Shown: positions 32,971-46,054 of the stretch, piece after piece
How positions within the stretch are numbered: the stretch's first letter is position 1
How the letters are laid out: the number at the start of each line of letters is the position of its first letter
Assembly (NCBI RefSeq): GCF_024586455.1
Contig: NC_065923.1
Coordinates: 1,240,001 to 1,304,000 of the forward strand
Length of the DNA: 64,000 bases
Source of the DNA: Bactrocera neohumeralis
Lineage: Eukaryota; Arthropoda; Insecta; Diptera; Tephritidae
Reading direction: 5' to 3'
The notes under the pieces: model-generated
The model's input: the letters and a program-made list of their open reading frames with translations, nothing else
Databases searched by the model: none
Told to the model about the DNA's origin: nothing
Program-made: the position numbers and the translations under genes

Positions 32971-35699
32971 CTTTACTTTTGACATATTTCGAACCATTTC
33001 TACCTTCTTTTTGGTTTCAGAGTATCAAGTCCAACTACGTTTCTGTAGAGGTTTTAAGATGAGCTTCCAAATGCAAAGCTATTCTAGATAAGACACCATT
33101 ATCGGAACGCGCTACTATATACCAAGCAACTTCACTAAATATTCACAATCGCATTCCAATTCAGGCTCAGCATTGCAGTTACTTCCAGTCTTTAAACGTG
33201 TAAATTAAACTCTTGATTAAGTAATCCAATAAATTCGCAGTAACAAGATGATTTCGAGCAGTAAGTAATTAAAAAGGAATGTATGAAGAATAACAACACC
33301 AAAACTAAATGGAATCGATTGACATACGTAGATAATTCCTTTTAAATTAAAAAGGAAACCAAACAAATTGAGCAAACATCGCCAAGGTATAAACAAATCG
33401 TTTACTCGCGGCATCGATTATCGCGAGCAACATGGAAATCGGGTTATACAACCAGATGACTTTTAGTCCTCTCTTTAAGCAATTTAGCTGCATCTTCTTG
33501 TTATCCGCAAGTGCAACAATTTTGTAATAACATGTAAAATTCGAAATGAAAAATTTTTATACGCAACGTTTCATGTTACAAAAGTAGAGGCGAGGCCCGA
33601 TTTGCAACCGCATTCCGGTTGAATACTGTCAGCGTGTATTGATGCCTCGGAGGTGTGCATTGATATGTCATTTTGGTAAAACGATGCTTGTTTGTCCGTT
33701 TTACATCTGTGTTTGTGTGGAAATATACTTATGCAATGATGCTTTCAGGAAGTTTAAGAAGTAATCGGTGCAGCGATTATGGGATGGGATGGATATTTTG
33801 CTAAAGTATTACTGTTGAAATTTATTATAAATATTGCTTCTCAAAGTTAGTTATACATATTTTTGCTTAAGTGAAGCTCTTTTCTTTTCTTTTCTTTAAC
33901 ACAATGCTGTGAAGTCATATAAATTACTACTTTACGGATTTAGAACGGGCTATAGCTATCAGTATTATAAAGATATCCCTTAGAAACGGGTTTTCTCTTC
34001 GACATCAAATTTTTTCGATAGTACCATTTTATGGACATTTGTCCAATATCTTTAGCCAATGCTTTAGCCTTCGATTTCCTTTTCGATCTCGTACATGGGA
34101 CTGGTATTCGGGTGAGTTTATTGAGCACTGGTCCACAACAATCACTGGCTTGGCTGGAAATCACCTAGAATTGAACGATAGAGGTCCATTAAACTACTTG
34201 CTCAAAGCAGGGTTTTTCCTACCGTAGTTGTAGGGGTTCTAACCGGATGCTGCCCAAGAGGCATATATAGTACATCAAGTGAAAAAAATGTCTGGAAGAA
34301 ACATTTGACATTTCGACACTTTCTTCTCCATTTTCCAGCTTTCATCAGTCAAAGAAAAAAACCTTGGACTTATACCAAGAAGGACATCACAGAATATCGG
34401 TGTTTTAAGAGTCCAAATAGGATCGCCGAGATATTATAAACGAAGGAGCCTTTTTGAAGGTTCGAAATGCCAAGATAACTAATAAACTTAGTCGGGACCG
34501 CTTCTTTTGTAAAAATATGCCTGAAATTATATTATTTTTAGGGTTTCATAAGTACGAGTCTGAAAACGATCCTCACTCCATGATCATTTAAATGGCAAAA
34601 TCCGAACCTGATTTGACTAGGCGATATATAATTTCAACCATTACACTATTTCTATTACATAAACCTAAGTATTCCATTTTCTATAACAGACGAAATTGGT
34701 TTCATTTCGAACCGATTACTCTACGTTTGGGATTATTATAAGATCACTAGCGCATTTTAATCAAAAGGAAGCAACACCTACAGCAATAACGTCATATATT
34801 TATAGCATTGCTTCTGTTTCAGCGGTTCATATTGCAATTGTCTTTTACAAATGTACGTTGTGAAGGAAAAGGAGAAGAGTAGAGTGCTTGAGCGCAAATA
34901 TGCCTCTCCCAACTGCCTCGCCTTTCCACAAGCTACTTAAAGGCAATCAATTTGTAAACGTTTAATACCCTCAAAGCCATGCTGCTGCAACCTAACAACT
35001 CCCTCCCCCAACCGCCACAGCAGAACACTTTCGGCAATACTGTTCTTCAATAAAAATTGATCCAATGTTGCATGTTGCATGTAGCAAGCGATGAAATGAA
35101 GTTGCTTTGTGGCTGATTGAGTGGAGGAAAAAAATAAACAAAAAACTTTTTCCATTAAATTCCAATTGGAGGTGGAGGCCAAGAAGCCAAGTGGTACTAC
35201 TTACGGGCACAAACTAACAAACACTTCGATATGTGCTTGCAACATGAATGCTTTCGCATGAAGACATTTCGTTTGTGCGAGTATTTTATGTGTTGCAAAA
35301 ACTGCAACATTGATCGGCAATAAATTATCGCAATGCAAGTGCAGTTTATGTTGTTGTAATTGCAGTTGAATTTTTTTGTTGCAGCATGTGCAGAGCCAAG
35401 AAACGCCCTCAAACGGCAGCAAATGTAGTGGCAACTGCGGCAGCTGTAATATCGTTCTAGTTATGGGTGCAAATCAATTGGTCGGGAGCAAATGGCACAC
35501 AGTGGGTGCTTTAGCGAAGGACTTGTAGTAATTTGAAGGATGTACTGAACATGCTGGGTTAAAAGCGGAAAAGAGTGCATTTAAATATTTGAATTAAGGG
35601 ATCAAGTAGATTTAAAAAAGTAGGGACAAACGTGGGTTGGTCTGAGCCGAGAACACTAAAGGCAAGGCAGGCAAGCAGCCATGTACTTGGTCTTAATAT
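32971..35699. other. Spacer with no recognised gene
   Basis: AT-rich DNA. It contains a (TTTTC)4 run at about 33880-33897 and several unconvincing ORFs (33940-34227, 34937-35434). I see no exon, RNA or transposon domain that I can support. Confidence 0.35.
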
Positions 35700-36005
35700 T
35701 GTATGCGTGGGCGCCTTTGCTTCCGGTGTATATCCATGAGTCTTGAGTCATTGGATTTCTTTGCTGGAGTATCTTTCATACTAACGACATGGCCTTACCG
35801 CATAGCTCTTACAGTTTGCGGTTCCAGTATCTTTGTTTCTTCACTCACGTGTACGGCTCCAAAGATCTTGCGAAACACATTTCTATTGAATGCTTCAAGT
35901 TGTTTCTTTTTCCTCTCATCTCGGATCGTCATCATCCATGTTCCTGCGCCGTATAAAAAGATGGGGATAATGATTTTGCGCGTCGAGTGAGGAATCTGTT
36001 TCACA
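35700..36005 (-). mobile_element. C-terminal fragment of a second LINE family
   Basis: Minus-strand frame reads IPIFLYGAGTWMM...RNVFRKIFGAVHVSEE, then after a stop GHVVSMKDTPAKK, the region after the RT domain in RTE-like LINEs (usual LLYGAETW, LRKIFG, WLGHVVRM). It differs clearly from the copies at 29370 and 36032, so it is another family or an old copy. Confidence 0.6.
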
Positions 36006-36031
36006 ATTGGCTATCGATCTCAAAATAACAC

Positions 36032-36963
36032 CTGTTCTTCTTCTTCTTAATTGGCGTAGAGACCGCTTAAGCGATTATAGCCGGGTTAACAACAGTGCGC
36101 CAGTCATTCTTCTTTTCGCTTCGTGGCGCCAATTGGATATTCCAAGTGTAGCCAGGTCCTTCTCCACTTGGTCCTTCCAACGAAGTGGAGGTCTAACTCT
36201 TCCTCTGTTTCCCCCGGCGGGTACTGCGTCGAATACTTTCAGAGCTGGAGTGTTTTCGTCCATTCGGACAACATGACCTAGCCAGTGTAGCCGCTGTCTT
36301 TTAATTCGCTGAACTATGTCAATGTCGTAATATATCTCATACAGCTCATCGTTCCATCGAATGCGATATTCGCCGTGACCAACGCGCAAAGCACCATAAA
36401 TCTTTCACAGAACTTTTCTCTCGAAAACTCGTAGCCTCGACTCATCAGATGTTGTCATCGTTCAAGCCTCTGCACCATATAGCAGGACGGGAATTATGAG
36501 TGATTTATAGAGTTTGGTTTTTGTTTGTCGAGAGAGGACTTTGCTTCTCAATCGCCTACTCAGTCCGAAGTAGCACCTGTTGGCAAGAGTTATTCTGCGT
36601 TGGATTTCCAGGCTGACATTGTTGGTGGTGTTTACACTGGTTCCCAAATAATCGAAACTATCTACAACTTTAAAGTTATGACTGTCAACAGTGACGGGAG
36701 TGCCAAGTCGCGAGTGCGACGACTGTTTGTTTGATGAGAGGAGATATTTCGTCTTGCCCTCGTTCACTGCCAGACCCATTTGCTTTGCTTCCTTGTCCAG
36801 TCTGGAGAAAGCAGAACTAACGGTGCGGGTGTTGAGGCCGATGATATCAATATCATCGGCATACGCCAGCAGCTGTACACTCTTATAAAAGATTGTACCT
36901 GCTCGATTAAGTTTTGCAGCTCGAATTATTTTCTCCAGCAGCAGGTTGAAGAAGTCACACCAT
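36032..36963 (-). mobile_element. RTE-like LINE, 5'-truncated copy
   Basis: Minus-strand frames give the RT second half ([39 protein letters not shown]), a frameshift near 36465-36400, then the C-terminal part (RVGHGEYRIRW, LHWLGHVVRMDEN, NRGRVRPPLRW). Closely similar to the copy at 29370-32590. The 3' end shows the same short GAA/CTT tail at about 36032-36045. Confidence 0.85.
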
Positions 36964-36965
36964 AC

Positions 36966-37006
36966 ACCTGTTGGCAAGAGTTATTTTGCTCTTGATCTCC
37001 AGGCTT
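36966..37006 (-). repeat. Repeated 40-bp LINE segment beside the truncated RTE copy
   Basis: CACCTGTTGGCAAGAGTTAT followed by a CCAGGCT stretch repeats the sequence at 36577-36617 within the neighbouring RTE copy, in the same orientation, so a second short piece of the same LINE lies just beyond the truncation point. Confidence 0.7.
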
Positions 37007-37084
37007 AGAATATTGGTGAAATCTATCCTGCTTCCGAGATTAGCTTAACTTTTTAAAATTTATAGCTGCCAACAGGGATGAGTT

Positions 37085-37235
37085 CCTAAGATGCGCGGGA
37101 TCTGTCGATGTGGCATTTTCAGCTTCTCGCTACCGACTTTAATCAGATCTGCCGGTAATCCATCGGCCCCTGGGGCTCTCGTGTTCTTAAGCCGCCTTAG
37201 AGCACTTGTCACCTCGCTTTGGTGGATTGTTATAG
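37085..37235 (-). mobile_element. Fragment of a third LINE reverse transcriptase
   Basis: Minus-strand frame HQSEVTSALRRLKNTRAPGADGLPADLIK matches the start of the RT domain of RTE-like LINEs (compare ITRLKNNKAAGADGLPAELF at about 31055-31115), but is diverged. No neighbouring RT motifs follow. Confidence 0.65.
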
Positions 37236-39230
37236 AAATTAATTCAATATACTTACAATGCAATTCAAATAATTCTGACTATACTTTATTAGGGCGCTTG
37301 AGGTATAAATCATTCGATTGCTTTAATTCGTAATGTACGCTTGAGGGTCTTAGTAAGATTATCCGGTTGGTAGAGTAATGGAAAATTAAACATTTTCTGA
37401 ACAATGAAATATCCTCACCGATTGTGAAAACAGAGTTTTGAGCCGATTATAGGCTCCAAAGTTAAACAGTTTTTTACAAATACACTCATATCTCCGAAAC
37501 TATTTCCCGGGTAAGCTTAAAATGTTCAGACAATATTCTCAAATAAATACACAGATCGATTTTTTGAAAAGCATAAATGAATATAACCTCTTAAATATAT
37601 ATAAATAAACAATAAAAAAATCCAAACACAGACCTACGATCAATTATTTACCAGATTATAGAAGGTCAGTTTTAAAAATTTTGTCCCATAAAATTTGGAT
37701 TTTTCACATTATCACGTTTTGTCGACATGTCAGTTATGACAAGCGTGTTTTAATTTCAGTACGTTGTATTTACATACAAAATCGTAAATTCAATTCCATT
37801 ACAATCTGCTTACAAAGCTGTCAACTTCCCACTATTGAAAGTTGGCAAAATAATAATGCAACCACACCAACATTCATACTCAAAAGCATACCTGTATATT
37901 CCCGATAATAAAGATCATAAAGCAGCAAACATTGCATACTTTCTCGATGAAGCGATTGCAGAACGCAGAGCCACAATGAAGAAGCATTTTTAATTGACTT
38001 CTGACTTGACTTTTTGCGCTTGCGGCCATAACAATGTGTACGGATCGCCCGTTGGTGGCGGCAATGAGTTGATCGGCGTGTTGCCACAATGGTCGGCAAC
38101 AGCTGCTGGCGCAACGCTGTGGTGTTGGTGGCAACACACAGAAGGCCTCGCCACTTTTATTGCTACTCAAATAGCGCGTCAATGGTTGTCGTGCAGCGCA
38201 ACTCCTGTTGCAACGTACGCGGTTGCATTATTACGCGTTGTTGTGGTAAACGTTAATAAATGTGTTTGTAAGAGCGTGTTGTGTTGTTGCGACTGGATGT
38301 TGCAATTCTTAAAAGTTAATAAAATACGCCCAATGATAACAAGAAGTCAATCGAACGCATAACTCGGCCCTGAGGTCTTCATCTTCAACTTTAGCTTTGG
38401 TTTGCGCAATAAAAACAACAATATATTGTTTTAATTTTTTTAATCTTTTTTATAAATATTCAATATTGTTAATCCGCCAACAACTTTGTTTGCGCCCAAA
38501 GCTGGATGCTGTTGTGCCACTGGACGCAGACGCATAGTGTGGCAGCGTTCGGCCAGAAAAACAATCAATTAGGTGCCACGAATGTTGCTGCCACAACGCC
38601 AGCTATTTCAGCCTTTGTCTTTATAATGGTTGTTTTATTTTGGCGCTTGCGAAAGTGTGATGCCACTGCTGCTACTCGCTGCTACCCATTTCGGCTGCAT
38701 GTTGCTTTATTGTTGCTATTGTTGTCGGTTATATTGGCATTTTACGATCGCGATTTGGTTTTTTACCTGTGTTTTTGTTGCTTTTTGATCGCAACAGCTC
38801 TTTCTGCACGGCGACATGCATATCTCCTGCAACTGCAGCGTTTTATGGTGGCTTTCAGCGGCCGCGGCAGGATTTATTGCACATTTTTATAGTTACGTGT
38901 AAATTGGTTTTTAAAAAGTAAATTTATCATAACACAAAAACAAGCCGTTTCCATTCACTACACTTGCAACTTTTCACCAAGTTTGCATTGTGCCGAGCTT
39001 CTTATATCGAATTTTATTGCTGTTCGGTTCTTTATGTGATACGTGCTTTGCATACAGTAACGTCCATAGAAATATGTTACATCGAATTTTATCCGGACTG
39101 ACAGAACAAAAATGTATTTTCGCGTGATTTAATACAAATCTTTATTATCGTATTTAAAATTCTGAGACAATGCAAGCATTCCAAAGCTTAATACAATTTC
39201 CTATACACTTGTTATAATCTTCAGTGCCTT
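37236..39230. other. Spacer with overlapping open frames, no recognised gene
   Basis: 37900-38900 has higher GC content and many TTG/GTTGC runs, which keep several frames open on both strands (37880-38182 minus, 37994-38362 plus, 38506-38892 plus). The last (128 codons, ATG start, Leu/Val/Phe-rich with two hydrophobic stretches) is the best of them, but it has no family feature. Overlap of open frames on both strands favours base composition over coding. Confidence 0.3.
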
Positions 39231-39235
39231 AAGCA

Positions 39236-39366
39236 AATTTAAAGTTTTTCGGTTCCGGTTCATTTTTGGAACGCCATTCTCTAGATTTTTGGATGGTTAC
39301 ATCGTCTTTCCTATAAATCCACGTCTCGTCACCGGTAATGATGAGTTTGATGAATGTAGGGTCCTC
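39236..39366 (-). mobile_element. mariner transposase fragment
   Basis: Minus-strand frame FIKLIITGDETWIYRKDDV then SREWRSKNEPEPKN. TGDETW is the mariner first-catalytic-Asp motif, and SxEWRxxNEPxPKK is the segment that follows it. Nothing else of the element is joined to it. Confidence 0.75.
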
Positions 39367-39479
39367 AACTTCTATTTCCGGCCTCTACAACACATCGTTT
39401 TAGCAAAGGATTAAGATCTTTTGGTACGAGTCAGCATTGACTGAGGTGAATGCACGACTCGTGTGAAGCGTCCGCCGTC

Positions 39480-39870
39480 GTCGAATTGCTAAAAATTTCG
39501 AGCTTACATTTCCTTTACATAATATGCAAGTGCTAATAAGACAAAGAACCACTCGAAGTAATGAAAATATTGCTGCCTTTTAGGCAAGTATTGCTGAAGA
39601 CCGCAATTTGCGGATTCCAAGACGATCCCAAGAATTGAGACTGTTAACCATTAGACTACTTTTTGTGGGATTATTTGAAGTCATTGGTTTTTAGCAATAA
39701 ACCAGACTCTTTTCAAGCCCTAGAAGTCAATATTGAACTTGCTCTTCATAACATACGACTTGATTTAGTCGAAAAAATACTCGAAGATTAGGTTCATCGA
39801 ATTCGTTCCTGCAAAAGAAGTCGTGGAGGCCATTTGAATGATGTTACATTCTGATTGGCTCTGATAATGG
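39480..39870 (+). mobile_element. Diverged DD41D (rosa-like) transposon relic
   Basis: Frames on + give NENIAAF..ASIAEDRNLRIP and RRSQELR (N-terminal helix-turn-helix region), then jump to LDYFLWDYLKSLVFSNKPDS and ending CKRSRGGHLND. This is the same transposase order as the copy at 28276 but from a different family, with the catalytic middle deleted and several stops. Confidence 0.6.
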
Positions 39871-40344
39871 TGTAAGTAGAATTCAAATACCAATCACTAT
39901 CAGATAACTAAAACTAGTTATATATCGGCCAACATATCGTAGAATCAGTTATTTTACTCCATTGTCATATTTTTTCATGCGTTCTGTCCATATTTTTTCA
40001 TCTGCCACTGTACGCTTTTGCCTCTTTATTGATAGCTTCAGAAACATTTATGTAAATACAGATATCTGCTCGTCCAGTTGATTGTGGCGACAAATTGAGT
40101 AGCTGTCAGTTCTGGACCGGAGTATTTGATTAAATTGTTAATGGCTTATAATTTACGCTTTTAGTAGCTTTTATGGGAAAGTTAAGAGGTTTTAAAGCGA
40201 AGTCGTGTGAAGAATTTGTGCAAGAAGTAACATTTATATGTTCTATATATGTGCATTCATGAGAGTGGATTATATAACACATTTTCAGTGTTCTGAAAGC
40301 CTCTTTGAATATTTAATAGTTTCGTATTTAAGAAAGATACGGAA

Positions 40345-40669
40345 AAATATTTTGAAGCTATATGCTATAAAGGTCCGATCTGAATAAATGATATTTCGTG
40401 AAGTTAATTTGTCAAATAAAAAATGGTTTCCTACAAGAACCTGAGTTTTATAGTGGTCCGATGTCGGTTGTTCCAAAAAATTAGCAGCTTGAGAGAAAAG
40501 GATTTGTGTAAAAGTACAGATATATAGTAGATATGTCATAAACGGAGGAACTAGATGAACAGATCGACTCAGCTCGTCACGCTGATCATTTACATGTAGG
40601 CTTTATAGGATCTCTGGCATTTCCTTTTAGGTTACAAACTTTGTGGCAAAATTTTCAGGGTATAAAACA
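40345..40669 (-). mobile_element. DINE-1-like repeat fragment (C)
   Basis: Shares GAAGCTATATGCTATA, GTGGTCCGATGTCGGTTGTTC, GATCGACTCAGCTCG...GCTGATCATTTA and TTTCAGGGTATAAAA with copy A, same orientation. The microsatellite is absent. Confidence 0.7.
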
Positions 40670-43600
40670 GCTTTTAGAGGTTTTTAACAATTCGGTGTCT
40701 TTGCAGAACTTGTGGTATACTATGTATATATCACCAACTCCATCCGAACCGGTATGAACTCTCCTAGGCATCGCATTCGAAAAATGACTCGAAAAATGCG
40801 CTATATGAACTTTATGAAGGTATAAACATGGTACAAAATACATATATTGCAGTGACTCGTCTGTCTCAGAGAGTTCACACATTGAGTGTGAAAAATAAAA
40901 ATAGTTGGTTGTAGCATAAGAAGAGGCTTCCTCTGCATTAAAGAATGCTTTTTAGCAACCAAGGACTTGACCAACACATGAGATGTGACCTTCATTAGAT
41001 TTTGTCAATTGGAAGTCTTATGAATAAAGTTTGCGGCTAAAGCTTGCCAGAACAAAAACAGTAGCTCAAATTTCGTATGAAAATTTTTGCAGCCAAATTA
41101 AATGCGAAGCAATTCTTTCCATAGCCGCTTTGAAATATGAAACTGTCTTAATTTGACGGCGTATTTCAGCAATAAAATGCAAATAGCGCAGCGGCAAATA
41201 GTCAGCGATGTTGTATTGTAATTAACCCCTTTTAAGCCGACTTAAATCAAGAAAATTAAACACTTTCCGAATGTTGCACGCATGTTGCAATTAATATTCT
41301 CGGCTTGCCAAAAGGCAAAGAGTGTCATGAGCAAATATGTAAATATGCTGTATACATACAAACGAACATACACACATCTGCTATATGTATGCATGTCGTA
41401 TACCTTGGTGTGTAGGCTGATGCCATTGCATTGCTGCGGGTGCAATGTGAATTAAAGGATGGCAGGAAGTGGGTGGATTGAGGGGTGCCGTGAGGGCAGT
41501 ATGCAAGTATATATGCGCAAATATGTGTGAGGTTGTATTTATATATCCGAGCTGTGAACAATAGCTCAGCCCTCGTAATTGTTGCTGTTGATTTTATTGC
41601 TGTAGTTGATGTTGTGACAGACTGCCGACGGCTGTGGCAAACGCTGCCAGTTGCGCTCATCATAAGCCTCTGTAGTGGCAGGGTGTGCATTATATGTCTG
41701 AATGTGTGTATGTGTATTTTCAGGCCGTGTGCGGCAGGCGTTAAATTGACACAATTGAACACACCCTCGAGAATTTTGCGGCTCAGTGAGCGCTGAAGCT
41801 TGATATCAACAACTGCTAGTGGGTGAATTCATAAACCAATATAGACGCACACACACTCATTTGTATTTGGGTGTGTAAGCTTGTACTTAGATGGCAATAT
41901 TTGTGTGTGCACGCTGTACCTTTGCTTTTCAAGCTCCGTTTGTGCTGCTCAACGTGTGAATTGCACGCTCGAGGGTGCATTTAATCGGAAATGTTAACAT
42001 CTTCATCAAGTGGTAATGCGTCGATTGCTGCGCTATGCCCCTGAACTGCTTCTTGTGTACTTTTGCGAACCAGACGGGAGAGCGGTGGGGGATTGTAGGC
42101 ACAGGGGCTTCTGAAGATGCCTTCAGCCACCTTAAATGTTGGTTTTAAGCTGCTGCGCTTATTTATTGCTTTGTAATTCGCATCAATGAACGGGTGTAGA
42201 TCCACATACATAGGTCCTAAATATGACTACGTGGCAGTATGTAAACACACTTAATCCCGACTTCAATGTTCCGAATAGCTTTTACATGCTGCACGTATTG
42301 TTGTGGGTAAGCTTGTTGTTTAGCTATACAAGTTATTGTTTACAAATAAATGCCATATTGATATGATATACCATAATATGACAATTGATTTCATTTAAGG
42401 CATATACGGGTATACATATCTTCAGGTATTTAAATATTTGTAGATCATTCAAATATATTTCATTAGATATTATAAGCTATTTGTGTTGTTGTAAGGAATA
42501 ATACAACTTGGGTATGGAATAAAGGAACTTGAAATGTAAGAGTCACATCTTCATAGAATAATCGTCTCCATTTTCTAGCAGCCTCTTCGTTTTATCAATT
42601 GCAACATTTTTTAGTAGTAGATTCAATATTCTCACAGATGCAATAAGGAATTCCTTTTTATTCATATGGCAATACTTCTAATATATTTAGATGAAAGTGT
42701 TTGTTCATGCGAAATATGATAAAAAATGTGTCAATTAAAGAACAAGAGATCGTTTCAAAAATTGTTTCATAAATTGGCACCCTCTTATTTTATGTATGTT
42801 CGTATGTAGGTTGATCTTAATATGTCAATTATTTGCTTTTTTGTGGGGTTAATTTTGATTAGGTAGCCATGTGATGCTGGAATTACACTCACCGGACCAT
42901 CGAATGAGACGAACGTCAATGAAAAGGGAAATTAATCCGAAGTTGAATCAAATCTTTATATCTTTAGTAATAAAGTACATTTCCGACTACAAGTATATGC
43001 AAATAAGGCTGATGAGGCCTTCAACGCACCTTTATATCAAGAAAGAGGTGCTATCTGATGTAGATATCATGTTTAAGACGTTAGTGGTCCACATTTTTTC
43101 AACTGAATGTTGGAGCTAACTTAATTGTCAATGGTGATCGTTAAGACAAATAATTCGACTTTCTGTTTCCTTTTGATAATATCAGTAGTCTATACTCTGG
43201 TTTCAGCTGCACAGGTTAAGCGAATTAAAGTTATTTTTTTATCAACGCTTTACTGTTCTTTAGGATGAATTTAAAAAATGCCAACTTATTTAATATATCT
43301 ACCACAGAGGCATTACTTAATAAAATTCCCATCGGCATTTTGATCTCATTTTTTCATGGAGAAAATAAAGCTGCAAAAAATGGATTTCCATTGCAAATAT
43401 ACTTGATACCATTTAGTCAAGTGTAAAAAATTCAATCAGCATACTCGGCAAATATACGACGCTGAGGCGGACGCATTGCAATGACGACCAGGAAAAGGAA
43501 AGTATAAAGGTAGTCATTGAAAGAGAAGGCGCACAGTGTTACCGCATGCCCTTTTATAAGGTAAAATTATTTTGGAAAAAGAGAATATGAAATAAATTTT

Positions 43601-45640
43601 ATGAAAAAGGGAAAAGTTCAGTACATGATTGAATAATGGTAGGCAGATTTGATTCAATTTGCTTATTATTCTGCTGATCAATAGCGAGAGATCTTCTAAA
43701 ACAACAACCTATTTCGCTCAATCGGTCTGAAATTATCGCTAAAGGGAGTAATTTGTCGAAAATTTTAAATCTATGTTTAAGGATGAAGGTCAAAATCAGT
43801 GTGGAGAAATGTATGAAGATTAAAAAAAATAGGTATAATCACCACTTTCTTTTACCACTTCAAAATACCAGGGTCTTTTATTTATACAACTTATTGTTCG
43901 ATTCGCTAACTTTGAGCAAGCCATTTTGTCCTCTCCTACTGAGTTGCCATTTTGCGTCGTTGTACTTCATCTACATTAAACGTTGGCTCTTCGAATTGCT
44001 TCATATTCATTGTCAGCAAATAAATGCTGATCCGCAAAAGTTTTTGCTGCGACGCTGAAACAAAACATTCAAGCGGAATCGAATTGTACTCTCGATAATT
44101 TAATTTGTCACAGAGAAAAATAGCAGCATACACGAAATACACGAAACGATAAGTTTGGCGCAAGTGAGCTGCTGGCTGAGAATTGTAAGTAGCATTTCGG
44201 AAAAACTTCCGTTGATTTTAACAAGAGAAATAAAATCTCTTTTTGCCTCAGTAAATGACTTCACATGTACATATGTATGGATGTGTGTACGCTCGAGAAA
44301 TTTCTTTGTTTTGTGCATTCCTCTACTCTTTGTTAGCATTTCCTTCTAACTGCTCTATGTATTTTGCTTTTTTGCTATTCTCATGCGCAAATACTTTTAT
44401 ATATTCCATCCAGCTCGTCTTTGAGTTTTCACAATTTTTTTCTTTTTCAGTGTTCTAACGCTTAAAATTCATTGGCGCATGAGAACACGTTCTTACTTTA
44501 TTCCTTCCGTTGGCTCACTGCTTCAAACGCTCTACCATAGTCGTCGCCCACCCGCTCGCCAGCTCGCCCCTCGCTCGTGCATAGAAATAGCCAACAAAAA
44601 CAAAAAAGTTGTGAAAAGTTATGTCGGAAGGAGACTTGCAAAAAATACACTCGTATTCTGGTACACTTGTACAATTGTTTGAAGTACTTGCGCATACTTG
44701 TCGGCTTGTCACAGTGGGACTGCCGCCCAGCTGGCATTTATCCAGCGACAGAACGCTGTGGCAGCGGTTGGCTCTTGGCTGTTGGCTGTTGGCTGTCGTC
44801 GTTGAGTATTATAAGTTCGCCCATATTATGGGAACAATAAATATACGTGATCAGCATATTGGGGCGACGTCACGCTGTGCTCATCATGTCCTTGCACATC
44901 CTGTGCGACGTCCAACCACCAGCACAGCCGGCACAAATACTCCCACAGATACTCGCCTGCCATTCAAACTTCACACAGATTTTTAGCTTTATTTGCTATA
45001 ACATTTTTCGTTACAGTTACCGTTATAAAGCAAATGTAAGCACACAATCACACATACATATAAATATATATGTATGTATTCTCAATTGTGCATTTGACAT
45101 TAAAGTATTGCAGGCGCCATTTATATTTGCTGTAGTGCTGGAATTATAGGATTTATGCATGACGCAGCTACCAGGATTTCAGCAGGAAACACTTGAAGAG
45201 TTTTGTGTGCCACAGAAGAACTTTTTGACGCATTGTTGTAGGGATATTTCTTTTTTTCACTCGAGTGTGCAAGCTAAAGAATGATAAGAATGGGACTTAT
45301 GATCGGGTGTCGCGAATTTTGGTATTTTGCGGGTACTCGGATATGCTGAGAGTTGTATGGAGTCCAGCGGCTTTGAATTGTTATCCTTTGTTATTTAAGA
45401 AGTTAATAACTCTTTGAATGTTGCAGGGACCCAAGATTCTGAAGCGACTAAATTTACTAAATCTGTCTTTCGCAAAAGAGCTAGTCCCCCAAGCGGCAAT
45501 AATTAGACTCTACGATTATTTCTGAAAATAATATAAATAGCCGTAGTGGAGATTTGGATTTACCCAAAGCAGTGATTTCAGACCTTCCCATATATTGGGA
45601 AAGTGCTTTTACGGACAGTTCTTTTGCATTAATTTAATAT
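40670..45640. other. Long spacer, mostly non-coding
   Basis: Nearly 5 kb with CA/TACA simple repeats at 41340-41560 and 41840-41910 and 45055-45080. I found no gene I can support beyond the weak small ORF at 41981-42211. A 121-codon frame at 44621-44986 is open but featureless. No transposon domains were recognised. Confidence 0.35.
41981..42211 (-). CDS. Hypothetical small ORF, 76 residues
   Basis: A minus-strand frame with an ATG start and balanced, hydrophilic composition (MYVDLHPFIDANY...; ends LPLDEDVNISD). It looks more protein-like than other small frames in the spacer: it has few low-complexity runs and a mixed charged/proline-rich middle. There is no signal peptide, TM segment or known domain that I recognise. 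A possible acceptor (ATATTTAG) just upstream of the ATG would allow it to be a last exon. Could equally be chance or old transposon DNA. Confidence 0.25.
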   Translation of the reverse strand: MYVDLHPFIDANYKAINKRSSLKPTFKVAEGIFRSPCAYNPPPLSRLVRKSTQEAVQGHSAAIDALPLDEDVNISD

Positions 45641-45643
45641 CAG

Positions 45644-45907
45644 GAAAACCGCAAAGTGGTTTGCACGATTTAAAGTGGTGAGTTTGGCTTGGAAGACGCA
45701 GAACGTCCTGGGCGGTTAGAAAAGTTTGAAGATGAGGAACTAGAAGCATTACTCGATGAAGACTGTTACCAAACACTAGAAGAGCTCGTAGAATATTTGG
45801 GAGTCACTCAGTCAGCTGCTTCAAAACGTTTAAAAGTAGTCAGACACTTTCAAAAGCAAAGAAATTGTGTGCCATATAAATTAAAGCCAAGAGACGTTGG
45901 AAGATAA
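45644..45907 (+). mobile_element. mariner transposase N-terminal relic
   Basis: KTAKWFARF, then ERPGRLEKFEDEELEALLDED and LEELVEYLGVTQSAASKRLK, ending VPYKLKPRDV: the helix-turn-helix half of a mariner transposase. The open frame (45689-45907) is intact for 72 codons but ends before any catalytic residue. Confidence 0.75.
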
Positions 45908-46054
45908 GTTTATATGTCAGAAATAGCGTTCTATCGCTACAAACATAACTATTTTGCTGAAAATGACCGGAATTTACGACTAGACGGCAGGTATTTTTTC
46001 CTCAACCCTTGCTCTTTTGCCAACTCTCTAACATTTACGTTATCATTTTCAAGT

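Noticed and set aside
38506..38892. 128-codon ORF with hydrophobic stretches
   Set aside because: The Leu/Val/Phe run arises from TTG/TTA repeats, neighbouring frames on both strands are also open, and there is no known family.
43936..44163. 75-codon minus-strand ORF ending KQFEEPTFNVDEVQRRKMAT
   Set aside because: The end looks protein-like, but the first half is random-looking and there is no other support; too weak to list as a gene.
44621..44986. 121-codon ORF starting MSEGDLQK
   Set aside because: Overlaps other open frames on both strands and lacks any recognisable domain or splice context; kept only as a remark on the spacer.
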